64,000 nt of DNA. Source: Phialophora verrucosa. Its lineage: Eukaryota > Ascomycota > Eurotiomycetes > Chaetothyriales > Herpotrichiellaceae. Location of the stretch: positions 806,001-870,000 of the forward strand of contig MSED01000005.1 in NCBI GenBank assembly GCA_002099365.1, read 5' to 3'. Below the pieces are notes generated by a model that worked only from the letters and a program-made list of their open reading frames with translations, did not search any database and had not been told where the DNA came from. The translations under genes and the position numbers were made by a program. Of the stretch, positions 45,484 through 56,139 are shown in pieces. The number at the start of each line of letters is the position of its first letter. The stretch's first letter is position 1.

Positions 45484-46803
45484 ATGGCTACCCTCCCTTT
45501 CAAACAGAACCTTGTAAGCCTCGATATCCTGCCGGATGGTTCGTTATATGAGGCCGCACACATAATCGATGCCGAGCTCAAGCACCACTTCACCAACAGC
45601 TTAGAGCTGTACGAGACTTTCTCTCCCGACCCGGATGTTGCAGAATTTGATCCGTCACAAGGAAACCTTTTCGGTACCGGATGGGTGACGATCGACCTAG
45701 CAGCAGAGGTCCGCCTTACACTCCACGAAGTTCTCTACAACCCTGCTATTGTCACCAATACGTGGAAAAGGCCTTTAGTCGCTATTAGTCTGTCAAAACT
45801 CCTGGAAACTCCCGACTGCACTTTCGAGGTTGACAGATTCGATAATTGGGTCATCAGAAAAAGTGGACAATTCTTTGTCTTTGGAACCAAGACTCCCGGT
45901 GGTCCCACGGACCAGCGATGGGCCCTTGGCCCACGTATCTCGGAGAGCGGAAGCGCTGCAGTTCCACGAGGGCTTCAAGGAGCCATCGCTGTGGGACTAA
46001 CGCGAGCTGACAAAAGATCACCAAGCGGTTTGCAGACTGCCGTCGAAGGGGCCGCAGCACGATCAATGGAAAGTCCAAGATCGAATCCGGCGGCCGCGAG
46101 ACCAAACCGTATACCACACCAGATCACCAGAGGCTCCAGAGAGGGGAATCAAGGATTCCAGAACATCAGCGGCATGTGGATCTCACAATTCACATCAGCG
46201 CTGGCCACGCCAGTGAGAGACGTCCCTAGCACCAGCAATAGAGTGGCCGAGAAAGTGGAAGCTGACGCGCCGGGATCATCACAAGGCAACTCCCTCCCTA
46301 TTCCAAAGATTGCCGCACGCTCGCGTTGGAGCGACGTAGAATATAGAAGCCTCCCGCGAGTTGACGAAAAGTCAGCTAGAGCTCCGAAAGCCCCCAACTC
46401 GAAATCAAGGGCGCCTGTTGCGAGAAAGCCGGATGCTTCACCCAAAGTCGGTCTCTGGGATTCGATCTTTGGTCTCCCGCGAACCTCATTTAATCGAATA
46501 CAGAATAAGCGTCGTCCAGCCGCTGCGAAGACTCAGGCGACTCCGAGCACGCAAAGTCAAGTTAAACGGGGCGAGGCGGCAGTGAAGGCAGAAAAGGGTA
46601 TGGCCAAGAAGGAAGCTGGCAAAACTGGCCGGACGGCTGCGACTGCAACTGTGCCTGTGACGGCCATGAAGAAGCCGGTCAAGCAACAAGCCAGCAAGAA
46701 TAGTCGAGTATATGCTAAGGCTGCTGCGACCCCGGTCAAACAAGGCCAAGCCAACGACGCGAAGCAGTCCGCCACGCCTAAGAAGAAGACGACCCCCAAG
46801 TGA
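45484..46803 (+). CDS. Hypothetical protein with basic disordered tail
   Basis: Single exon, 439 residues from MATLPFKQNLVSLDILP (a start ten codons earlier at 45454 is possible). Residues 1-150 look folded, with LYEAAHIIDAELKHHF and EVRLTLHEVLYNPAIVTNTWKRPL, then FEVDRFDNWVIRKSGQFFVFG. Residues about 160-439 are disordered, rich in Ala, Ser, Pro, Lys and Arg, ending in KKKTTPK, a possible nuclear or nucleic-acid-binding tail. I recognise no family. It is on the same strand as its neighbours with a 213-bp spacer upstream. Confidence 0.6.
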   Translation: MATLPFKQNLVSLDILPDGSLYEAAHIIDAELKHHFTNSLELYETFSPDPDVAEFDPSQGNLFGTGWVTIDLAAEVRLTLHEVLYNPAIVTNTWKRPLVAISLSKLLETPDCTFEVDRFDNWVIRKSGQFFVFGTKTPGGPTDQRWALGPRISESGSAAVPRGLQGAIAVGLTRADKRSPSGLQTAVEGAAARSMESPRSNPAAARPNRIPHQITRGSREGNQGFQNISGMWISQFTSALATPVRDVPSTSNRVAEKVEADAPGSSQGNSLPIPKIAARSRWSDVEYRSLPRVDEKSARAPKAPNSKSRAPVARKPDASPKVGLWDSIFGLPRTSFNRIQNKRRPAAAKTQATPSTQSQVKRGEAAVKAEKGMAKKEAGKTGRTAATATVPVTAMKKPVKQQASKNSRVYAKAAATPVKQGQANDAKQSATPKKKTTPK

Positions 46804-47369
46804 GGAAGGTTCTCTATCAAGGCTAACGAGAACGTCGGAAGGAGGACGACCTGGATGTATCGAGGGAGACTGGAGGGAGGCATCCACGGGATGAAATCAT
46901 CATATCCAAGTATGCTGCATGTGAGGGAAGGGATTGTTTGCAACGATAGGCTTGCTTCAGTCGGTCCAGTGGTTTGTCATGCTATCTACAGTGGCTTTTA
47001 CTCGTATCACGCCTAGAGGGTTTATATTGGCTCTTGAGGGGATCTATCCCGGTGCATCACGTGTCTGTCGAGGAAGCTTTTAGTGCGTAAGCGGGGACTA
47101 GTGGCGCCTAGCGTCGCTTAAGATTACCGAGTAGAGCCGGCTTGGGATTAGTCATGCAGGGCCAGAATCCAGACTTCAAGATCAACATCTGTCTGCTTCA
47201 AATCTTACATTCACCATCACTTTCACATTAGCCGCTCGAATGTCACGGCCAGCTGTCTGCTGCAGGCGCTGTTGCCGACCTGCTGGAAGTTGAAGAATGC
47301 CGGGTCCTGTATCCCTCCTCCCGTCCAACTCCAGGATGATTTTGTCATCTGGAAGCCAGAGCGACGAGT
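46804..47369. other. Intergenic spacer
   Basis: 566 bp holding the 3' UTR of the hypothetical gene and the promoter/leader of TYW4. A TCACGTGT element occurs near 47057. No gene supported. Confidence 0.45.
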
Positions 47370-50300
47370 ATGTCGCCAAAGCGCTCCCGCTCAAGAAGAA
47401 TGGCGCCAAGTATGTCGACGATACTATGCCTCTCGAAAAGAACGCCGGGCTTATCATGGCCGTACGTGTACCAACTCGATCCCCAGCCCGAATGCTTTTT
47501 GTGCAGCGTTCGACTGCTATGCAGATGGATCTGTGCTGACACCCCAGGGAAAAGACGAACAATTCCACTACAGCCCTGAAAGCCAGCACTGAGCGCCTCT
47601 ACCTGTCACGGCCGCATTTCTACAAGTCATTCGTGAAGGAAGTGAAACGCGCCACGCCGGCAATCCACCGCGGGAACTGGCTCCGTATGCGGGCCGTGAG
47701 CTGGGTGGTCCGCAATTTCCTCGAGCGTGCAGCCGGCCAAAGGAAAGTCATCATCAATTTTGGTTGCGGATAGTAAGTTTGCGACTGCAATTCCGAGAGG
47801 ATATCCCTCTAGGAGTGGTGCTGAGTGTACTAGCGACCCACTACCGTTCCGGTGGCTGGCCCAAAAGGGCAGTCTTTGCTCCGACACCAAGTTCATCGAC
47901 GTCGACTACGAGCTGTTGATCGAGACAAAGCGGAACATTATCATGCACCAGCCTGAGATGAGAGACCTGCTTCATGCGACGGTGTCCGATGAACCCGGCG
48001 TCGATCCGTCAATTGCACTCGATAGTGAAGAATATGCGGCGATAGGTTGCGATCTGCGTAATATTCGAAGACTAGAAAGGCTCCTGAAATCAGTGGTTGA
48101 TCTCGAGCAAGCATCGGTTTTATGCATTGCTGAAGACTCTACCACATTCATGCCTGTCAAGGCAGCCGACGCGCTCATCTGGTGGAGTGCAGGACTGTCG
48201 TCAGGTGCGCCGTCCCATATCATGCCATAACATTGGAGTGCTTGTGGCTAACATTTCAATCAGATGTCACGTTCTGCCTTGTGGAGCCCAGCAGCCCCGA
48301 TCAACCTGACAACCCTTTTACTAGGAAGATGACAGATTACTACAAGGGCCTTGGGACGCCCCTGAACTCTATCTTCGAATACCCATATGATCGCGCTCAG
48401 ATTCAGCGTTTCAGCAACGCCGGATACGCTCACATAGATTACCAGTCTCTCTGGGAGCTCTGGGCCGACCCGCGCTTCCTGTCGCCCTCGCAACGTATGA
48501 AGCTGGACCACGTGGAACCATTCGATGATTGGGAAGAGTTTGCCCTTTGGGCTAGCCACTACTGCCTCGTCGTAGCTCATAACGGCAGTCAGCCCGTGCT
48601 CCCCAGCAAAGTGCTCAGAGCCCGACGCGACTCGATTTCTAGCGATGCTTCTGACATCTCTGCGCGGACGTCATCACCGTGCAATCCAGACTCAGAACAC
48701 TTTGCTTTTCGACATTACAGTGACCCAGGCGATCTCTGCCAGCGCCATCATGGCTCAGCGTATCCTGTACCGGATCAGGACGCTATAGCTATCTTTGGAG
48801 GTAAGGGATCAAGCTCATATCTCTCTACCAGTGCTGTTTGCCGGCCGCGACACCTGAACGACGAGACACCCGTAGTGCTTTCGCCAGAGGTTGGTGCCCG
48901 AACTTGTCATATGATGATCTCGTTGAACAACGGCGACAACATGCTGGTGGGCGGCCGCCGTTCGCCAAGCCAACCCTTGAAGGACTGTTGGTTGCAGAAG
49001 GGAAATACGTGGTATCGCATACACGATCTACCAGAGGGACGCTATCGACACAGGCTTGTCCCGGTGACCTTACCGGGGAACGTTTTCGGTGCAATATGCT
49101 TTGGCGGCAAGGTGAGCCCGACGAAGGTGGCTATTGAAGTGTTGTTATGGGAGCCTATAAATGGCTGGCGAGTCCTCAGAATCTTCGGTTCGGACCCTAA
49201 ACCCCGATTTGGGCCAAACTTTGTCTGCCTGGGCTTCAATCACGGTCTGTTGTTCGGCGGGATGAGGCAGGACGGTGTGATCTGCCAGGGCTTCTGGCGG
49301 TGGCGCCTCGTCATTCGCGACAATGAGGTGCTGGCTCTTCGATTCCGGCCTTCCCACGCCCTCGACACAAGTATTGGGTCGTATCAGTACTTCGCACGCT
49401 TCGGTGCCTCTTATGGCTTCGTCCAGGATTATCTTCTCATTATCGGCGGAATCGCGAGAGGCGGCTGCATACCCAGAACATACGAAATCCTGAGCCTCAC
49501 TGGGACTTTCTCCACCTGGCATGATGAGGAGCGCAGAGAACCTAGTTTCAGAGTGAGTACGATTGAGGCCACGCGGTCGCCGGATTGTCCACGACCGTTC
49601 CTCATTGGCCATTCTACCCGGCCGACGCAGACCGGAGCCTATGTCATTTTGGGCGGCGGTGCGACTTGCTTCAACTTCGGTGACTATTTCAACCGGGGAA
49701 TTTGGGTGCTCTACGAGAAAGAGGCAGGTCTTTCGTCTGACTGGATAATTGTCCCCAGTCAAGCGTCGAAGCTGCCGCCAGTACATTCAGAGTGGGATTA
49801 CACTGGTGACAGGAGGAAAGAAGGCATTCGCATCGATCCGGTCTTGCTGACAGGGCCACAAGAGTTCAACAAGGCAGTTCGTCTATCACAACCTCTTCTC
49901 ATGAGAGGCCTGGACTGCGGGCCTGGCGCGCGGCTGTGGTCGACGCCCTCCCTCGAGGACATGCTCTTGGACGAAATCTATCTGGAGCAAGACGTCATCC
50001 CGACCACGCCGGCCAGCATGGAAAACCTCCCGCTGAAACAACTTCTCGAAGAGGCCGAGATATCATCGACGATATTCAACCTTCCACGACCAAATGTGAA
50101 GATCAAAAAGTGCGCTATATCATCCGACAAGCACGAGGAGGCACAGCTCGCCAACCAGTTTCGGCTCCCCACCGAGTTGAGCAGCATAGAACGTCTAATT
50201 ACATCCGTGCAGCTACAGATCTCCAGGAAAACATGCCACCAACTCCGATATAGCGCAACTGGAACAATTCTTTTCCATCAACTCGGCACGCGGAAAGTGC

Positions 50301-50968
50301 TCCTGTCTCCTCCATTCAACCAGAGCAAGCTCGGATATGCTCCAGGCTCGAACATAAGCGATCTCAATATCCTGTGCGACCCGACACTGTTGCGAGAACA
50401 CTCCTTTTACACGATACCCGGCACGAGCACCCACGTTGCTTTGATGCAACCGGGAGACGCGTTGTACGTCCCACCTTTCTGGTCTCGTGCTAGTGTGGTC
50501 CTACGGGGCCCAAGCCGGAGCATTAGTACACAACAAACCTGTACAGGCGGTGGCGGCTCTTCCCCGTCAGCTCCTGAATCACTTCGAGCACGCATCAACC
50601 TCAATAACCAGGCCGCAATCACTGGAAACGAGACGCCACCCAGCTCCAATGGAAAATGCGATCATGAACTCAATCCGCTCGACATCACATTCAAGGTATC
50701 CTTTAGGATTCTTCCTCACTCTGCGCTATCTACAACCCTGGACGAAAACTGGTCAGCCGAGCTCAAGGCGTATGAGGATAGCAGACGAGACCTCGAGGCT
50801 GTTATGAAGAGATTCACATCTTGTCTTGGCAAATCAAATGGAGAGCCTGACACGCAAGACCGCCAGGCAGGCGCAGACATGTTGCTCGAACAAATTCCAA
50901 GGGATGTTGCAAAGGTTTATCTGCAACGATTGGGGAAGGAGTTACTGATGAAAGCCGAGGAGCTGTGA
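47370..50968 (+). CDS. PPM2: tRNA wybutosine-synthesising protein 4 (Ppm2/TYW4): LCM + Kelch + JmjC
   Basis: TYW4 methylates and methoxycarbonylates the yW-72 intermediate to finish wybutosine at position 37 of tRNA-Phe. The model joins 47370-47461, 47548-47772, 47834-48204 and 48264-50968, 1,130 residues. The N-terminal SAM-dependent LCM domain has the TNNSTTALKASTERLY substrate-side motif and INFGCGYDPLPFRW at the SAM site (about 100-112). DVTFCLVEPSSPDQPDNPFTRKM marks the domain end. Kelch-type blades follow from about 400 to 640 (AIFGGKG, VYGAICFGG-like, LLFGGM, LIIGGIARGG, YVILGGGATCF). The C-terminal part (about 830-1000) matches the JmjC/cupin region. Its PGDALYVPPFWSRAS segment has Ser-Arg where relatives usually have a metal-binding His. 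The start MSPKRSRSRR was chosen because its frame splices cleanly into exon 2. Confidence 0.9.
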
Positions 50969-51476
50969 GGTGTTTATCACAGAGCGACCGATCGAACCTT
51001 AACTCGGACGTGATTGCCTGCTTGTCGACGCGGTCCTTGTCGTGCCTTTGGACTTTAAGCAAGTTCTTACTTTGATCCTTCGAAGTAACAAGAATCTATA
51101 CTGCACACTGACCTGACGGGCAGATTCATAACCTTTTCTGTATGTGTTGTGCCGTCAGCGAGTCACTTTGCTAGACGTGTCACCGCAGCTCCTCAGTGAC
51201 AAGCTTCAGAAGCTCTACAATAACACGCAACGCCAGAGAATCCAGAGAGGCCACCGACACCAAAACAGACAGGCAGACATACCGTCAAACAGCAGGGCAC
51301 AAGGTGATAAATGTCCAACGGGAGACGGGCAGTTGGAACTAGATTATAAGGCCTCGTCTCATCGGCATATATGGCTAAGCAAATTCCTTCCCAATACAAC
51401 CGCAATCGCACATACTGGACTCTGTATAGACACACACCCTGTCCTGTATCTCGATCCTCCATCCACTGTCTTACCA
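50969..51476. other. Intergenic spacer
   Basis: 508 bp. The downstream hypothetical frame stays open back to 51144, but this part has no protein-like pattern. Confidence 0.45.
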
Positions 51477-51884
51477 ATGTCCCGACGACCAGAAAGATGG
51501 GTAGTCTGGAATTCCAGCCCCCACCACTACTGCCACGATGAGTCCCTGTTCTCGCACCTCACCATGGACAACGACGACGAACTCTCCCCACCCGGACCCA
51601 CGGATCTGACCAAGAAGGAGGCATTTGTGGTCTTGGGAAAAGGCGACGTGGTCATCCCCATCAGAAACCATCCCAGACTCAGTTCGATCCGCCTAAGGGA
51701 CGTGTTTTACTACAAGACAGACAAGGCTAGGAACATTATCAACTTGACGCTCTTGCGGGAGGAGTATCCACACCTGATGCTGGGCAAGATGAAGCTCGAC
51801 GAGTTCCATGGCATGGGGATCGTGTGTGGTGATGATCCCGACAGTGTGGTTTTGGAGGTCGACGAGTTTGATGAGCGGCGGTGA
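51477..51884 (+). CDS. Small hypothetical protein
   Basis: 135 residues from MSRRPERWVVWNSS; a shorter start at MDNDDELSPPG (about 105 residues) is equally possible. The second half alternates hydrophobic and charged residues like a small beta-rich fold (KKEAFVVLGKGDVVIPIRN, LRDVFYYKTDKARNIINLTLL, HGMGIVCGDDPDSVVLEVDE). No motif, signal peptide or membrane segment. I do not recognise a family. Confidence 0.5.
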   Translation: MSRRPERWVVWNSSPHHYCHDESLFSHLTMDNDDELSPPGPTDLTKKEAFVVLGKGDVVIPIRNHPRLSSIRLRDVFYYKTDKARNIINLTLLREEYPHLMLGKMKLDEFHGMGIVCGDDPDSVVLEVDEFDERR

Positions 51885-51885
51885 T

Positions 51886-51903
51886 GCGTGCGTGCGTGCG
51901 TAC
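51886..51903. repeat. GCGT tetranucleotide microsatellite
   Basis: About four consecutive GCGT units just after the stop codon of the small hypothetical gene. Confidence 0.75.
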
Positions 51904-51979
51904 AAGCGTGCTGGCTGGCTCATGGAGTTTATGATATATACTGTACTGTGCTGTATTGAACATGCATCGGCAATTTGAG

Positions 51980-52081
51980 CCTGGGTCTGAGTCTGAGTCT
52001 GGCTCTGAGTCTGGCTCTGAGTCTGGGTCTGAGTCTGAGTCTGAGTCTGGGTCTGGATCTGAGTCTGAGTCTGAGTCTGGA
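51980..52081. repeat. GAGTCT/GGGTCT hexanucleotide array
   Basis: About 17 tandem hexamers of the form (G/T)(A/G)GTCT G, mixing GAGTCT, GGGTCT, GGCTCT and GGATCT. One frame would encode Ser-Glu/Ser-Gly dipeptides, the reverse Asp-Ser/Asp-Pro; neither has a convincing gene context, so I treat it as a minisatellite. Confidence 0.85.
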
Positions 52082-52720
52082 GATCTGATGTCGGCTCCCT
52101 CCATGCAGTGGCAGTCCATGTTAGTCTCGTGGTCCACTCTAATTCACATACTGCCTGTATGAGGTTTCTCTAGAATGGCTTGACGAGAAATAATGTAGTG
52201 AGGTATCAAGTGCTATCACGTCAGGTCAGACGCTTATCAACAGTGTTAACTGGCACAGTAGGGGAGCCTACGTTCTTTGGATTGTGTATATGGTGTAGTA
52301 AGTGTGATGAAAGCAAGAATTCCAGACAGCGAGAACGCGAGAACGTCTTGAGGCAGGGTTGGAATGTCGTCTGGGATTCACCTTGAGCAGAGCATCACCT
52401 CGATCACCTCGATCAACTTAACCACCTTAGAATACCTTTCGGCATCACGTTAGCACCGCCCTAACATCACCGCGAGTATCACGTCGTTTGAGACCATCAC
52501 CACCATCACTATCTGATCCACAAACGCAGAACCCAACACACAAAGCCGGTCTAACATGTTCGTCCACATCGATCGTCCCTTCTCGTCCTGCCCCTTCTAT
52601 GATTATTCTGAACCCGAACCTGACCTCTCTTGACCCGCGCTGCCATTTATCTATCGCCTTTGGGTCTCGAACAATCTCTCCCCTCTCTATAAGACATACA
52701 CTTCGATATCCTAACTCACC

Positions 52721-53911
52721 ATGCCCCCCTGGGGCGGTGGCGGCTTTTTCCCCATCATTCCCGGCACCAGCATCTACGGCCCTCCACCAGTACCGAGACC
52801 GACTCGCCACTCACCAAAAGATATCCCCCTGCCCGAGACATGGCCCTACCCGCCATCCTCACGCCAGGTCCCGCTCAATTTCCCGGTCCTGGCCCCGGGG
52901 AGGAGACACCACCGACAGAGTGTGAAGTTCACGCCGTGGATCCTGAACCTGGTGTCCGAGAAGCATAGGTGCGCGGATCGGAATCTGTTCAGGGAACCGA
53001 AGCCGGAGCAGCCCGAAGGGGCAGGAGGAAGCAGAAGAGAATCCTCACGAGCGTCAAGGTCCGGCACCGTCGTCCTGCCCATCCTGCCGGGCCCGAAGCG
53101 GAGATTTCCCTTCTTCGACGTCACCGTCATGACGCTCTCCAATGTCGAATACACGCCCGGAGCGCCGTGCTCGGAACTCAGCTGGCCGCTGCTCCGCCGG
53201 CAGGGATTCACGCGCCATGTCCTCCACAACGACCACACCCACGACGTGACGCACAGGACCGAACGCGCGAACGACAGACAATATCCCGACGGGGCGGATC
53301 GGCCGCCCCTACAACTGGCGCTGAGGCCTAGGGGCTCGCGACCACCGCGGCATGGGAGAAATGGAAGACGAGGCAATACAGATGTGGATCTAGGCGTCGA
53401 TAGACCACCCCGCCCGGGTCGAAACGCACGTGGCGGGCCCCGATTCAGCACCGACACGCATATACCCTCGGATCGGTGCGGTCGGCTCGACAAGGAGGAC
53501 AGCGTGATTCGCCATGCCGCCTTGCCCGGCGTGGATCTGCTGTGGTGCGGGTACGACACGTTCATGAACCCCGGCGTGATTGCCGTGCATATAACCGGGG
53601 CGTGGATGGTGGATTTACGGGCCTGGAGCTGGGGCGTGGAGAGCGGGATTGTAGGCAGGGGAGCTGGATTTCGTGGTGACGCGAGGGGTGGGGCTGGCGG
53701 GATGGTCGTCGGCTGGGTGGCGCGGTATGCTGGCGCCGGACCGCATGAGGAGCCTGTACGTGGGGATGAGGAGGATTTGTTCCGCAGGATCGTGCAGGGG
53801 GGATTAGTCGCGGGGGAGGATTTAGCAAGGGAGATGGGATTGGGTGAGACGGAGAGGGAGATGGACAGGGAAAGTGAGGGCGGGAGGGGAAGGGGGAGAG
53901 GGAGGCGGTGA
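52721..53911 (+). CDS. Hypothetical Arg/Gly/Pro-rich protein
   Basis: A single frame of 396 residues starting MPPWGGGGFFPIIPG in good context (CTCACCATG). The N-terminus is Pro/Gly-rich. Residues about 65-80 (KFTPWILNLVSEKHRC) and 115-160 (GTVVLPILPGPKRRFPFFDVTVMTL) look ordered. The middle is Arg/Asp/Gly-rich, then VDLLWCGYDTFMNPGVIAVHITGAWMVDL (about 270-300), then a charged GRGRGRR end. An antisense frame of 239 codons overlaps it but looks like a shadow. No family recognised. Confidence 0.5.
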   Translation: MPPWGGGGFFPIIPGTSIYGPPPVPRPTRHSPKDIPLPETWPYPPSSRQVPLNFPVLAPGRRHHRQSVKFTPWILNLVSEKHRCADRNLFREPKPEQPEGAGGSRRESSRASRSGTVVLPILPGPKRRFPFFDVTVMTLSNVEYTPGAPCSELSWPLLRRQGFTRHVLHNDHTHDVTHRTERANDRQYPDGADRPPLQLALRPRGSRPPRHGRNGRRGNTDVDLGVDRPPRPGRNARGGPRFSTDTHIPSDRCGRLDKEDSVIRHAALPGVDLLWCGYDTFMNPGVIAVHITGAWMVDLRAWSWGVESGIVGRGAGFRGDARGGAGGMVVGWVARYAGAGPHEEPVRGDEEDLFRRIVQGGLVAGEDLAREMGLGETEREMDRESEGGRGRGRGRR

Positions 53912-54744
53912 TGAGAGAGAGGGTTGAACTCTAGGGAGGGTGTGGTGGTGTTATTCTTTCGAGCTTAGTCCAGACTTGACGTCGCCGTGCTCTGCCCTCG
54001 CACTGCTGACTATTATGATGCGGAGTTGACTCTTGTGCTTCACAGAGGGAGGATGAAGTGGTTGAGGTGATGGATGGCGCACATACTAACGCCTACCGGG
54101 CTGTTCAACCAGTGGCAGTCTTGGTCATAGAGAGAATGAATACTCAGGTAGACGAAACGGATTGCCACATGTTCCAGTTACGAGGGGCAACTGTCTCGGT
54201 AACGAGGCGAAGTGAGGCGATGAGCAGCTGAGAGATCACAGAAATCAAAGTCACAGAAATGGAGGCCATCCGTCAGAATGGAAGTCCGAAAATCAAATGA
54301 AATATGAGAGAGCTCAGAGCTCAAAGCTTGGCAGCAAGCTTGAACCAAGAAAGGGGAAACAATGAATATCCATGGAAGGATGCGCCTCTCGACGCCATCA
54401 AGGCGAGCGAGTTGTACGAGACGAGTATGGATACATACCAGGTAGTATTACATAGGCAATACATGCCACGGCTATGAAATCCCTTCCCCTATGCTGCGTC
54501 TACCATGTTCAAGCTCTGAGAGTACCGTCCGCTCACCAAGCCATGGTAATAATGGACATACATAGGTACTGTAGGAAGTAGCCGTGATGTGATCCAACTG
54601 ACCTCCGTTCCTGAGCTTCATTTCTCGTCGTAAGCTTGCAGCGGCATCAGTCATGGGTTGCGGAGTGTCCTTGACTCGGAATCTCTCGTCGAAAAACCTC
54701 ACTCGTTCAACAATAACACAGCATTTGCGTACGATGCTGGCACC
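53912..54744. other. Convergent intergenic region
   Basis: 833 bp between two convergent hypotheticals; a few short frames only. Confidence 0.5.
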
Positions 54745-56139
54745 TCAACCATCATTCTCTCTTGCGTGCTCGCCCACCGGCTTGGCGATGGGTTTCCCGC
54801 CGTCGGCATCAACCTCGCCAACATCAGCTCCTGTGGCCATTCTTTCTTGCTCACCAGACCGGTTCATCTCCGCTAATGATAATCGTGCGGGCCTGGCTCT
54901 TCTGGAGTGTTTGGATCGTCCGGCTCCCGAGGCAACCCGGTTGGCCTCGGCCTGACTATTTAGCCTCTGAGGGCGACTTGCATTTATGCCCTGTCGGAAC
55001 GAGCTAGTGTCCGATACTTGTCTTTCGTGCTCTCGTACAGCTTGGCGGTAGGGATCGGTGTGGTATGGTGATTGTGGGTTGGGGCCATCGCTAAAGGGTG
55101 TCGCCCAGGCGTTGACAGATGATGGATCATCCGACATTGGCTCGGCATGAAGGGCTCGGACACCACTGCCTTTGCTCTTTTTCGCTGCCTCGTCGGTACT
55201 ATGTTGAGTATTCTGGGTCCTAGGGACGACGTCGCTGCGAGGTCGAGCACCATTCCTTGACCTACCATTGCTTTTGCGGATAGGAGCATCGGTGACTGGG
55301 CTGACCCGGCTGGAAGGGGTGGCAGTATTGGCTCTCGCTGCGAAAGGGCCACGGCCTTCGACTTCTTCATGACCACGGGTTGCTGCGGTCGGCAAATCTC
55401 CATAGGTCGAGACTGCTGTTGGGGCCATCGATTTTCTTCCAGTCCGCTCACTTTCGTTCGTCAGAGACTGGTGTAGATGGGTGCCCTGGCCCTGAAGTGT
55501 TGTATTCTGGCCTTGAGTGCAGGCGCTGTGGTGTTCACGCCGTGATCTCAAATATGGCGCATGCAGGTGAAGGTCTCCGGGGAAGATGGCTCCGAGGCCC
55601 TTACAATCAGCGCAAACGGTTTGGGAGAGTAAAGTCGAACCGCCCGTCTGATGCAGCAAGGGTTGTTTCCCGTAGCCGTTGCACCGTGCACATACGCTTA
55701 GAGCACTGTCTCTGGTAAGGTCGTCGTGATCTGTGACGTAGATGGTAGACTCATACCGCTCAGTATCTACGTAGACAGTACGATTCCCTGCAATATACAG
55801 GACTTGACCATTGATGATGAGTCGCATACAGTTTGCCAAATAGCCTGTGTGGTCAGGTTCGTGCGGGATGGGCCGTGGGCCGGGTCCATTCGACTCTGGC
55901 ACACGTTCATTCGCGTCCGAAGGAGGCCCATGAAGGTCCTCCTGTACATCCTGGTCGTCACTGGAAATCATAATCCTCGACGAGAAACGGTCTGGCTTAG
56001 GTAAGAATTCGTCATAGGAAGCTGTCGGACGGGATGGACCAGCGCTGAGACCTTTCTCACAAGATGGTTCAAGTGGATTGGCAAGTTTGCGTACCATGTC
56101 TAGTGGAATATCTGGGAGGTAAGTTTGCGAGTTGGGCAA
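54745..56139 (-). CDS. Hypothetical protein with twin CxxCxGxG zinc-ribbon motifs
   Basis: Single frame, 464 residues from MPNSQTYLPDIPLDMV. The only ordered part is about residues 96-190. It has a beta-rich stretch (CMRLIINGQVLYIAGNRTVYVDTERYESTIYVTD) followed by CARCNGYG (C150, C153) and CADCKGLG (C176, C179). The CxxCxGxG pair is the zinc-binding motif of DnaJ-type cysteine-rich domains. There are two motifs where DnaJ has four, and no J domain. The remainder is disordered, rich in Ser, Arg, Pro and Thr. It could be a small zinc ribbon with a chaperone- or RNA-related role, but this is inference. An intron in the disordered part cannot be excluded. Confidence 0.6.
   Translation of the reverse strand: MPNSQTYLPDIPLDMVRKLANPLEPSCEKGLSAGPSRPTASYDEFLPKPDRFSSRIMISSDDQDVQEDLHGPPSDANERVPESNGPGPRPIPHEPDHTGYLANCMRLIINGQVLYIAGNRTVYVDTERYESTIYVTDHDDLTRDSALSVCARCNGYGKQPLLHQTGGSTLLSQTVCADCKGLGAIFPGDLHLHAPYLRSRREHHSACTQGQNTTLQGQGTHLHQSLTNESERTGRKSMAPTAVSTYGDLPTAATRGHEEVEGRGPFAARANTATPSSRVSPVTDAPIRKSNGRSRNGARPRSDVVPRTQNTQHSTDEAAKKSKGSGVRALHAEPMSDDPSSVNAWATPFSDGPNPQSPYHTDPYRQAVREHERQVSDTSSFRQGINASRPQRLNSQAEANRVASGAGRSKHSRRARPARLSLAEMNRSGEQERMATGADVGEVDADGGKPIAKPVGEHARENDG

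Larger units (their letters stand above)
51885..52720. other. Intergenic region with simple repeats
   Basis: Contains a GCGT-type tetranucleotide run (51886-51903), the GAGTCT array, and the leader of the next gene with repeated CACCTCGATCA and CATCAC words. No further gene seen. Confidence 0.6.

Noticed and set aside
47362..47460. Alternative TYW4 exon 1 frame (DEYVAKALPLKKNG...)
   Set aside because: It looks protein-like but cannot splice in phase to the conserved TNNSTTALKAS exon.
52846..53565. 239-codon minus-strand frame opposite the 52721 hypothetical
   Set aside because: Cys/Arg/Ser-rich and without motif; the plus frame is longer and has a good start context, though neither is certain.
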